DNA of 5,151 bases from Thermoplasmata archaeon (GTDB lineage: Archaea > Thermoplasmatota > Thermoplasmata > Lutacidiplasmatales > UBA184), in NCBI GenBank assembly GCA_013044425.1, contig JABEUK010000173.1, positions 1-5,151 of the forward strand, read 5' to 3'. The notes below the pieces were generated by a model that saw only the letters and a list, made by a program, of their open reading frames with translations, had not been told where the DNA came from and did no database searches. Both the position numbers and the translations under genes were made by a program. Every line of letters begins with the position of its first letter. Positions within the stretch are counted from its first letter, which is position 1. Shown one piece after another: positions 1-4,986 of the stretch.

Positions 1-1197
1 ACCGACAGCTTCGCGCCCACGCACGACGGCGTTGCGGGAACCACGGCCGCACTCGCCGCGGAACTCGCCGCCCGCGGCCACGAGCTCACGGTGTTTACAG
101 TCCGGTTGCCGGGGCAGAAGCGACGGGAACGGCTCGCGAACGGTGTGACCGTGTACCGACATCTGTCTCTACCGGCTCCGAGCTACCCTCAGTACCGCAT
201 CGCACTCTTCCCGTGGCCCTCGTTTCTTTCCGGAGGACATCGCTTTGACGTGGTCCATGTTCACACACCCGGGTTCGTTGGACTCGCCGGTTGGCTCGCC
301 GCTCGATGGTGGCACGTCCCCAAGGTCGCTACGTACCACACAAACCTGACCGACATGTTGCAGGGAGCGGGGACGAATCGGCTGTCCCGCGCGTTCTACC
401 GGGCATGGGGAAGGTTCAGCGTAGAACTTTGCCGTTCGTCCGATATAGCGACCGCACCAACGGTGGCGGCGGGGGCGGCCCTCCGCGCGATGGGTCGGTC
501 CCACCTCCACGCGCCTCCTCGAATCGTGGAGAACGGAGTCGACACCACGACCTTTCGACCGGGGATCGCCACTCCCGATTGGAAGGCCCGATGGGGCGTG
601 GAGGGCGTTCCGCTGATCACGTTCCTCGGGCGACTCACCCGGGACAAGGGGGTCCATCGATTCCTCGACGCGGTTGAGAGGCTGGGAACTGCGACGCGTT
701 GGGTTGCCGTCGTGGCCGGTGAGGGACCCGAGCGGCCTTCGATAGAAGAGCGGTTGCGCCCCGGGACTGCCCTCTCCGCACGCGCCCGTTACCTGGGGCC
801 GGTTCTCGAAGGAGAGAAGGCAGCCCTGCTCGCGCAGACTCAGATCTTTGTGCTTCCCTCTCTGTCCGACACCTCGTCGGTGGCCCTCCTCGAAGCGATG
901 GCTTCGGGGGCGGCATGTGTGGTCACGTGTCGAGGAGGTCCCGGCGAGATCGCGCGCGAATCGTCGGCAGGTCTCATCGTCGATCCTCAGGACCGTGGAT
1001 CACTTACCGCGGCGATCGAGCGCCTGCTTAACGACGGGACCCTCGCTCGCGAGTTTTCCGAACGCGGACGAGCTTGGGTCATCGCGCGTGCGTCCGTGGA
1101 GAAGATGGCGACGGAGTTCGTGGATTCCTACCTCGCGGTGCTACGGGTGGCCAAGGCTTCGCCACCTTCCCCGGAGATCAGAGCGAAGCTAGAATGA
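1..1197 (+). CDS. GT4-family glycosyltransferase (5' end outside window)
   Basis: GT-B retaining glycosyltransferase that should transfer a sugar from a nucleotide-sugar donor on the cytoplasmic side of the membrane. The frame is open from base 1, and the first residues (TDSFAPTHDGVAG, then LAARGHELTVF) are a typical GT4 amino terminus, so the GTG at 91 is internal and roughly 5-15 codons are missing. Numbering from base 1: HVHTPG at about 86-91, YHTN near 113, NGVDTTTFRPG near 180, GRLTRDKG at 210-217, then VAGEGP, and PSLSDTSSVALLEAMASG around 286-303. The usual E-x7-E donor-binding pair appears here as D290-x7-E298. The DSF..DGV start, YHT motif and S-(E/D)-T segment resemble diacylglycerol or phosphatidylinositol glycosyltransferases, so a lipid acceptor is possible but unproven. 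The 3' end overlaps the convergent membrane gene by 20 bases. Family is confident; substrate is unknown. Confidence 0.93.
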   Translation, partial: TDSFAPTHDGVAGTTAALAAELAARGHELTVFTVRLPGQKRRERLANGVTVYRHLSLPAPSYPQYRIALFPWPSFLSGGHRFDVVHVHTPGFVGLAGWLAARWWHVPKVATYHTNLTDMLQGAGTNRLSRAFYRAWGRFSVELCRSSDIATAPTVAAGAALRAMGRSHLHAPPRIVENGVDTTTFRPGIATPDWKARWGVEGVPLITFLGRLTRDKGVHRFLDAVERLGTATRWVAVVAGEGPERPSIEERLRPGTALSARARYLGPVLEGEKAALLAQTQIFVLPSLSDTSSVALLEAMASGAACVVTCRGGPGEIARESSAGLIVDPQDRGSLTAAIERLLNDGTLAREFSERGRAWVIARASVEKMATEFVDSYLAVLRVAKASPPSPEIRAKLE

Positions 1198-1666
1198 CCA
1201 TCACGATCACAATCAAGATGGCGGTCATCAGGGTCAGCCCTTCGAGGAGGTGGTTGAAGCGCACGAGGGTCGTCAATTGCGGCGACGGGGTTCTCCGGCT
1301 TCGTAGGACCCGGATCCTCGGGCCTACCACGAAAGTGTGCAATCCCGCCGAGACCACCATGACCGTGGCTACAGCGAAGCTCGTGACGATCCACTCTGCC
1401 CCCGAAATCCCGGTCCAGTTCTCCGCCGGAGGCGTGTACCACGAGAGGTTGGCGAGCCCGGTCGCTAGGGTGGCGACGAGCGCTGGCCACATGACCCACT
1501 TGAAAGCCCGACCGACCTCAGAGACGACCCGAGATACCGTCTCCGGCTGGCTTGGAAACGCTCTCCGAATACCCCAGACGGCGATCCCGAGAGAGATATT
1601 GCCGCCCACCCAGATTATGGCCCCCAACACATGGATTATGAGAATCAGTGGAACCCATTCGAACAT
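1178..1666 (-). CDS. CopD-like four-helix membrane protein
   Basis: Integral membrane protein of 162 residues with four predicted helices at about 5-30, 57-75, 92-115 and 141-160. The first helix carries IIHVLGAIIWVGGN, the H-x6-WVGG pattern of the CopD/DUF2269-type families, and helix 3 ends in GLHTFVVGPR. Histidines 12, 110 and 139 lie in or beside membrane segments and could bind heme or copper; that is inference. I chose the ATG at 1666 because the helix begins directly after it. The open frame reaches 1777, but its extra 37 residues are polar, Arg-rich and unlike a protein start. The purine run GGGAAGGGG just upstream is a weak ribosome binding site. It is tail-to-tail with the glycosyltransferase and overlaps its last 20 bases. 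No clear promoter was seen. CopD family proteins are linked to copper handling, but this short form could equally be an uncharacterised cytochrome-b-like protein. Confidence 0.75.
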   Translation of the reverse strand: MFEWVPLILIIHVLGAIIWVGGNISLGIAVWGIRRAFPSQPETVSRVVSEVGRAFKWVMWPALVATLATGLANLSWYTPPAENWTGISGAEWIVTSFAVATVMVVSAGLHTFVVGPRIRVLRSRRTPSPQLTTLVRFNHLLEGLTLMTAILIVIVMVILASL

Positions 1667-2125
1667 CCGGACCCCTTCCCATCGAACGAGGCTGCACCGC
1701 CGTGTTCTTACCGTGGCCTCTTGACCAAGTCGTACATCAGCATCGAGCGTCGAAGAAAGAGTGTCTTCTCGTGGCACGGTCCGGGTTTACACCGGTGGGT
1801 CGGTAGATACGTGCGTGAAATCTCATCGACCAGCGACTCTCTGGGTGACTATCTGCCCTCCGCTCGAACCTGAACGGGTTTCGGGCGTTGCCTCCGGCTT
1901 CTACCTAGACTTACTCGAATGAGCTTGCCGTGGGCTTGACGTCGACCTTGAAGCGCCCTCGGCGCTTCGCGGCTCCCGTAATCGCTTGCACTCGTCCTTC
2001 TGCCATGTCGTGCGGAGGGACCGCTCGCATCTTGCGAGAGCTTGAACCTCCTTCAGACCCACGTTCGAGAGCTACGGGCACGACGAGCCCGAGGCTCCCA
2101 AACCCATCCACCATCCCGCTCGCTC
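1667..2125. other. Intergenic region with hairpins, no confident gene
   Basis: This stretch separates the CopD-like gene from the DUF59 gene, whose starts point away from each other. Open frames here are short, start poorly or are rich in Arg and Ser. A perfect 8-bp hairpin (GAAGCGCC-CTC-GGCGCTTC) lies at 1950-1968 and a 6-bp hairpin (CTCGCA-TCT-TGCGAG) at 2024-2038. A degraded relative of the palindromic element found elsewhere (CCGAAACCCGTTC on the minus strand) sits near 1870-1884. I looked for tRNA T-arms and found none. A minus-strand mini-ORF ending at 1911 is discussed in the findings. Confidence 0.5.
1950..1968. other. Perfect 8-bp hairpin
   Basis: GAAGCGCC and GGCGCTTC pair perfectly around a 3-base CTC loop. 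No T-run follows on either strand, so it is not a classical intrinsic terminator. It could be part of an untranslated leader or a small RNA, or it could be fortuitous in GC-rich DNA. Confidence 0.4.
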
Positions 2126-2145
2126 GAACACCGAAACGGTTCGGC
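2126..2145 (+). promoter_or_regulatory. Palindromic operator candidate upstream of the DUF59 gene
   Basis: The 20 bases GAACACCGAAACGGTTCGGC contain a near-perfect 14-bp dyad (CCGAAAC/GGTTCGG, one asymmetric pair). They match the element upstream of the DUF2249 operon at 18 of 20 positions. Its inner palindrome ends 6 bases before a TATA-like stretch and 47 bases before the ATG, which suits a regulator binding just upstream of the basal promoter. The cognate factor is unknown. Confidence 0.55.
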
Positions 2146-2147
2146 GA

Positions 2148-2166
2148 GGGCTTGTAATCCAAGCCC
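2148..2166 (+). promoter_or_regulatory. TATA-like box inside a GGGCTTG-N5-CAAGCCC dyad
   Basis: CTTGTAATC at 2151-2159 is an A/T-richer patch about 40 bases before the ATG and is my candidate TATA box; transcription would start about 15-20 bases before the gene. It lies within a perfect 7-bp inverted repeat, GGGCTTG (2148-2154) and CAAGCCC (2160-2166), separated by TAATC. The dyad could be a second operator overlapping the promoter. The box is a weak match to any consensus. Confidence 0.35.
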
Positions 2167-2191
2167 GGGGTACCTCTGTCGGCGAGGGAAC

Positions 2192-2890
2192 ATGGACAAA
2201 ACGGAACTTGCCTTCAGCCTCGAGGTCACGCCCGCGGCCCGGGAGGCGATTGCTGCGGCCATCGCCGGGAGTCCATCTCCCGCGATCGTGCGGCTTGGGA
2301 TACTCCCCGGCATGCATCCGACGGTGCAGATGTACATATCGAAACCCCGGTCGGGAGATGAGATCCTCGATTTCGGCGCGGCGCGCCTGGCCGTGGACCC
2401 GGCCAGCCGGGTCTATCTCGACGGTGCGACCGTGGATTTCCATGAGGGGTCTCCCCAGCATGGCTTCTCGATCGTGGGCCCTCACTTCAGCACCCATCCG
2501 CCGGTATCCCCTTCCTCGGACCGAACGGTGGAAGGGCAGAGTTCGACCCCCGCAGCTGACGACTCGGCAGGGGTCCATCGCACCGAGCGCGGGCGAGAAC
2601 ACCAGCTCCGGGAGGCCCTCCGGCGGGTCTATGATCCCGAGATCCCGGTCAATATCGTGGACCTAGGCCTAATCTATGACATCGAGTGGCCGGAAGATGG
2701 AAAAGTGGGAGTCCGGATGACCATGACTAGCCCTGGCTGCCCCGTCGCCGGCATGCTCCAGGATGAGGTCAAGGCCGTCGCTGAGAGGATCCCGGGCATT
2801 CGCGAGGCCGTCGTCACCGTCGTATGGGATCCCCCTTGGAGACCGGAGAAGATGAGTCCGGCGGCAAAGCGCCAGTTCGGCTACGCGTAA
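2192..2890 (+). CDS. HesB-like/DUF59 (SufT/MIP18) iron-sulfur assembly fusion
   Basis: Cytoplasmic protein of 232 residues with two domains. Residues 6-100 follow the A-type carrier (HesB/IscA) layout: VTPAAREAI, IVRLGILPG, a VDPASRVYLDG segment, VDF and a final GFSIVGPHF. The three cysteines that bind clusters in that family are absent: the GC-G position reads GMHP (40-43) and there is no C-terminal C-x-C. Residues 101-135 are a polar linker. Residues 138-232 are a complete MIP18/DUF59 domain: LREALRRVYDPEIPVNIVDLGLIYDI, MTMTSPGCP with Cys183 (the only cysteine of the protein), and the SufT-type ending WDPPWRPEKMSPAAKRQFGY. DUF59 proteins help mature Fe-S proteins. I chose the ATG at 2192 because domain homology begins there; GAGGG lies three bases upstream, rather close, and the longer frame from 2042 adds low-complexity Arg-rich sequence. 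A palindrome shared with the DUF2249 operon lies upstream. DUF59 assignment is strong; the HesB-like call is by pattern. Confidence 0.9.
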   Translation: MDKTELAFSLEVTPAAREAIAAAIAGSPSPAIVRLGILPGMHPTVQMYISKPRSGDEILDFGAARLAVDPASRVYLDGATVDFHEGSPQHGFSIVGPHFSTHPPVSPSSDRTVEGQSSTPAADDSAGVHRTERGREHQLREALRRVYDPEIPVNIVDLGLIYDIEWPEDGKVGVRMTMTSPGCPVAGMLQDEVKAVAERIPGIREAVVTVVWDPPWRPEKMSPAAKRQFGYA

Positions 2891-2910
2891 CGGCTCCGAT
2901 TTCGGGGCCG
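2891..2910 (+). terminator. Stem-loop directly after the DUF59 gene
   Basis: CGGCTCCGA and TCGGGGCCG form a 9-bp stem (one G-U pair) around TT, starting at the first base after the TAA stop. It lies in the 80-base gap between two convergent genes. There is no T-tract, so it may stabilise the transcript end rather than terminate by itself. Nothing else was recognised in the gap. Confidence 0.4.
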
Positions 2911-2970
2911 TGTGGGCCGGTACGATGGCGACGAGTGCACGGAGGAAGTCCGCCACTCCTGAGCGACACC

Positions 2971-4098
2971 TCAAGGGTAGAACGTCGAACCATCCGCGCC
3001 GTAGGCCCGTCGGAACGGAGTACGTTCATAGAGGTAGAGCGCGGGGAGGAGTGCTCCGAAGAGTACGATTGCGACGACGTTGAACAGGCCAGCCCACTCG
3101 CGCAGGACCGGAAGGACGCCGAAGTCTGCATAGATTCGAACGGCCAGGGAGATGTAGAGGAGCGCGACCGGAACGTAAAGGACACGATGGAATGGGAGCC
3201 TCTTGCCCAGAACCGCGGGCAGAATGATTAGAGCATGGGCAAACACCAGCGAGAGGACGAACCCCAGGAAGAGCGCATGGAGGCCCGCATCGTAGGAGAA
3301 TCCGAGTAGGACTCCGCCCTCGGAGTACACGATCCCTCCGCCCAGGAGGAGCCATGCATAGCCGCTGAGCAAACAGAGCGCGGTGAATCGGGGAAGGCCG
3401 GGTCGCGACAGATTCTGGTACGCGATGTCGTGGAACAACAGCCAGACCGCGACGAGGATCCACCCCGAGGCCACTACCAGGAACCCGGAAGGGAAAAAGA
3501 GAACGGAGAGGGCGCATCCGAGGAGTGTAAGCGCGACCGAGATTGCGAAGGTGAGTTTGTCGAGCATGGTCAGGCGGAGAACCCGGCTCAGTTCCAGCCT
3601 CTCGGCCCCAAGCAGGAGTACCAAGAAGGTACCCCACCACGGGATTAGGAACGGGATGTCGAGCCCGCTCCAGCCCAGGACGTTGCCTCCGACAAGGCAG
3701 GCGGCGCCCAGGACTTGGACAACGGTGTGCAAGGCGGGCTGGCGCCGAAGGATCACTAGGAAAATCAGCAGAAGGGCCACCGCACCGCTGGTGATGATCG
3801 GAAAGGCGAGGGCGGCGTCCCCGCTCAGAGCGAGCGAAATCGCACCGACGGCGGTGAGCAACGGGGCGAGATAGAAAACTCGCTGTTCAAGCGCTACCGC
3901 CCGCTCGATGCCGATAAGGCTCGCAAGGACTCCGTTCACCATCAGAACGCCGTGGGCGTCTGGGAGCGAAGTACTGAGGAGCGGGATCGGCCAACCGATT
4001 AGCCACAGCGCGGCCCAGAGGCCCAGCGCCAACGCGAGGAGTGTCAGGGCGATGCCGAGGAATCGGACCCGAGACCGCGTTACCACGGGAGATCCCAC
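2971..4098 (-). CDS. NnrS-like 12-helix membrane protein
   Basis: Polytopic membrane protein of 375 residues, close to the usual NnrS length. About 12 hydrophobic segments are visible, near 13-35, 48-66, 74-92, 97-117, 125-143, 147-166, 181-203, 205-224, 237-258, 271-298, 306-325 and 337-358. NnrS-type hallmarks are DAHGVLMVNGV (47-57) and the pair LHALFLGFVLSLVFAHALIILPAV with His274 and His288; His49, 124, 223 and 304 are further candidate ligands. Characterised NnrS proteins contain heme and copper and ease nitric-oxide stress in denitrifiers and pathogens; the same role here is inference. It follows the DUF2249 gene by 44 bases and has no promoter of its own, so they form an operon. The start is GTG at 4098 with AGGAGGGG only one base upstream, unusually close; GTG at 4086 is an alternative, four residues shorter. 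Its 3' end faces the DUF59 gene. Confidence 0.75.
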   Translation of the reverse strand: MGSPVVTRSRVRFLGIALTLLALALGLWAALWLIGWPIPLLSTSLPDAHGVLMVNGVLASLIGIERAVALEQRVFYLAPLLTAVGAISLALSGDAALAFPIITSGAVALLLIFLVILRRQPALHTVVQVLGAACLVGGNVLGWSGLDIPFLIPWWGTFLVLLLGAERLELSRVLRLTMLDKLTFAISVALTLLGCALSVLFFPSGFLVVASGWILVAVWLLFHDIAYQNLSRPGLPRFTALCLLSGYAWLLLGGGIVYSEGGVLLGFSYDAGLHALFLGFVLSLVFAHALIILPAVLGKRLPFHRVLYVPVALLYISLAVRIYADFGVLPVLREWAGLFNVVAIVLFGALLPALYLYERTPFRRAYGADGSTFYP

Positions 4099-4099
4099 G

Positions 4100-4107
4100 C
4101 CCCTCCT
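4100..4107 (-). promoter_or_regulatory. Strong Shine-Dalgarno near the NnrS-like start
   Basis: AGGAGGGG on the minus strand lies one base before the GTG at 4098 and 13 bases before the GTG at 4086. Neither spacing is ideal, so the start of the NnrS-like gene is uncertain by four codons. The motif supports translation initiating here, independently of the DUF2249 gene upstream. Confidence 0.6.
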
Positions 4108-4142
4108 GGGGAAGATGCTACCGACCGCGGCCTCGTCGGCCG

Positions 4143-4466
4143 TCAGGGGATGGTGTGGAGAGGGGTCCGGTCTGCTGCGGATCCCTGCTTGCCGATTCGC
4201 ACACGCCAGGTTTTCGGTCCCTGTTCGAGGTATTCCCAGGAAAACTGGCCAGTGTACTCTGCCTGGAACTGGTAGAAGAGCGGCTTCGGGTCGTGGTCGT
4301 TCACCAGCACGAAGGATTCCCCGAGCTCGAGATTGGTGAATGTTCCGAAGATGCGAGGATGGCGCTCGGGGGGGCTTACCCCCCGGATGTCCAGCACGCT
4401 CTGCCCGCCTTCGACTCGTTCCCCTTTGACACCGGCAGCGGCACCACTGCGTTCGACCCCGGACAT
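4143..4466 (-). CDS. DUF2249 domain protein
   Basis: Small soluble protein of 107 residues. The DUF2249 domain (SirA/TusA-like fold) fills residues 23-93: LDIRGVSPPERHPRIF (25-40), LGESFVLVNDHDPKPLFYQF (48-67), then QFSWEYLEQGP and WRVRIGK. These are near-consensus for the family. The biochemical role is not established; family members are often encoded beside NO reductases, NnrS, hemerythrin-like and DUF59 proteins, and are thought to act in redox or NO metabolism. I chose the ATG at 4466, which has GGGGAAGAG directly upstream. The open frame extends to 4721, but those extra residues are Arg/Gly/Ser-rich and run through the promoter palindrome. The first 22 residues and last 14 are polar tails outside the domain. 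It is the first gene of an operon with the NnrS-like gene. Confidence 0.9.
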   Translation of the reverse strand: MSGVERSGAAAGVKGERVEGGQSVLDIRGVSPPERHPRIFGTFTNLELGESFVLVNDHDPKPLFYQFQAEYTGQFSWEYLEQGPKTWRVRIGKQGSAADRTPLHTIP

Positions 4467-4502
4467 CTCTTCCCCGTCCCTGACGGCATGGAGACGCGGT
4501 TT

Positions 4503-4512
4503 CGAACTAAAG
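4503..4512 (-). promoter_or_regulatory. TATA-like box of the DUF2249-NnrS operon
   Basis: CTTTAGTTCG on the minus strand begins 46 bases before the ATG and 6 bases after the palindrome, matching the arrangement at the DUF59 gene. It is one of the few A/T-rich patches in this gap. This is an inferred promoter only. Confidence 0.35.
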
Positions 4513-4517
4513 GACGT

Positions 4518-4537
4518 GCCGAAACGTTTCGGAGTTC
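4518..4537 (-). promoter_or_regulatory. Perfect palindrome upstream of the DUF2249-NnrS operon
   Basis: On the minus strand the 20 bases read GAACTCCGAAACGTTTCGGC. The core CCGAAACGTTTCGG (4519-4532) is a perfect 14-bp palindrome. It is a near copy of the element at 2126-2145 and lies 52 bases before the operon start codon. Being symmetric, it could also affect the divergent small gene at 4687. No known binding motif was recognised. Confidence 0.6.
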
Positions 4538-4631
4538 CGGTAAGGTGGCACCGGCCGGCCGAGGGTCTCCCGCTCCCTGAACCGGTTCGTAATTTCACCG
4601 CGAACTGAGGACCTGCCATCTTCTGTCTGAC

Positions 4632-4657
4632 GGCGCGGAGGGTGCTACCGCCGCGCC
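4632..4657 (+). other. Hairpin in the leader of the small gene
   Basis: GGCGCGG (4632-4638) pairs with CCGCGCC (4651-4657), and GGT/ACC inside extend the stem around a GCT loop. It ends 16 bases before the ribosome binding site of the 57-residue gene. It may be a 5' untranslated structure if transcription starts near 4620; TAATTT at 4590-4595 is a weak candidate promoter box. Confidence 0.3.
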
Positions 4658-4673
4658 TCGTGTATCCGAGTCT

Positions 4674-4679
4674 GAGGTG
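4674..4679 (+). promoter_or_regulatory. Shine-Dalgarno GAGGTG for the 57-residue gene
   Basis: GAGGTG matches the anti-Shine-Dalgarno complement and lies 7 bases before the ATG at 4687. This ideal spacing fixes that start over the upstream in-frame GTG at 4642. Confidence 0.65.
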
Positions 4680-4686
4680 CTCCTCA

Positions 4687-4860
4687 ATGGAAGGCATCTG
4701 CGTGGAGCGGGCCATCCACAAGAAGACCGGAGTCGCGGCTGCTCTCGACTCGAAGGGCAGGAGGGTTCTGCAGGCAAAGTTAGGGCCGATCGATTCCGAG
4801 ATGGTCAGCTATTTGGCCGGGCTCGGGGTCGCCGTGTCGATATTCGTTGGCCGAGCCTGA
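4687..4860 (+). CDS. Small protein of unknown function (57 aa)
   Basis: A 57-residue protein beginning MEGICVERAIHKKTGV and ending in the hydrophobic stretch YLAGLGVAVSIFVGRA. I do not recognise a family. The amino half has mixed charge (KKTGVAAALDSKGRRVLQ). The tail from about residue 43 is short and uncharged and could be a buried strand-helix or a marginal membrane segment. There is one cysteine, at position 5. The well-placed GAGGTG, balanced composition and GC-rich third positions argue that it is real. It is divergent from the DUF2249 operon, with about 220 bases between the two start codons, and a stem-loop follows its stop. A role with the NO-related genes would be a guess. Confidence 0.6.
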   Translation: MEGICVERAIHKKTGVAAALDSKGRRVLQAKLGPIDSEMVSYLAGLGVAVSIFVGRA

Positions 4861-4894
4861 GGCATCCCGGCACGGGCGTCTTCCGAGGGTGACC

Positions 4895-4926
4895 GGGGCT
4901 CGGATCGCCTGACGGTAATCAGCCCC
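4895..4926 (+). terminator. Stem-loop after the 57-residue gene
   Basis: GGGGCT (4895-4900) pairs with AGCCCC (4921-4926); inside, GAT pairs with ATC and GCC with GGT around a TGAC loop, giving about 12 pairs with a two-base CG bulge. It begins 35 bases after the stop codon. There is no T-run after it, only AAAGTAAG. It could mark the transcript end or a structured leader of the next gene. Confidence 0.35.
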
Positions 4927-4986
4927 AAAGTAAGCCACTGGCCCCGGCGCGGCCCTCACTCGCGGAGCCGATTCCGGCCGGCAGGG

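Noticed and set aside
1667..1777. Longer amino terminus for the CopD-like protein
   Set aside because: The added 37 residues are polar and Arg-rich, unlike a signal or membrane segment, while the ATG at 1666 leads straight into the first helix.
1866..1885. Third copy of the palindromic element upstream of the CopD-like gene
   Set aside because: CCGAAACCCGTTCAGG needs extra bases to align, has no TATA-like box after it, and lies 200 bases from the start codon.
2145..2190. tRNA-like segment with TGT in a CTTGTAA loop before the DUF59 gene
   Set aside because: Only about three anticodon-stem pairs form and there is no T-arm or acceptor stem; the segment is better explained by the GGGCTTG/CAAGCCC dyad.
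2042..2191. Upstream extension of the DUF59 fusion
   Set aside because: Fifty Arg-rich residues with no domain pattern, running through the proposed promoter.
3383..3874. Plus-strand ORF opposite the NnrS-like gene
   Set aside because: An Arg/Ser/Pro-rich antisense shadow of a clear multi-helix membrane protein.
4467..4721. Longer amino terminus for the DUF2249 protein
   Set aside because: The extension is low-complexity and covers the palindrome, TATA-like box and divergent leader; the domain begins soon after the ATG at 4466.
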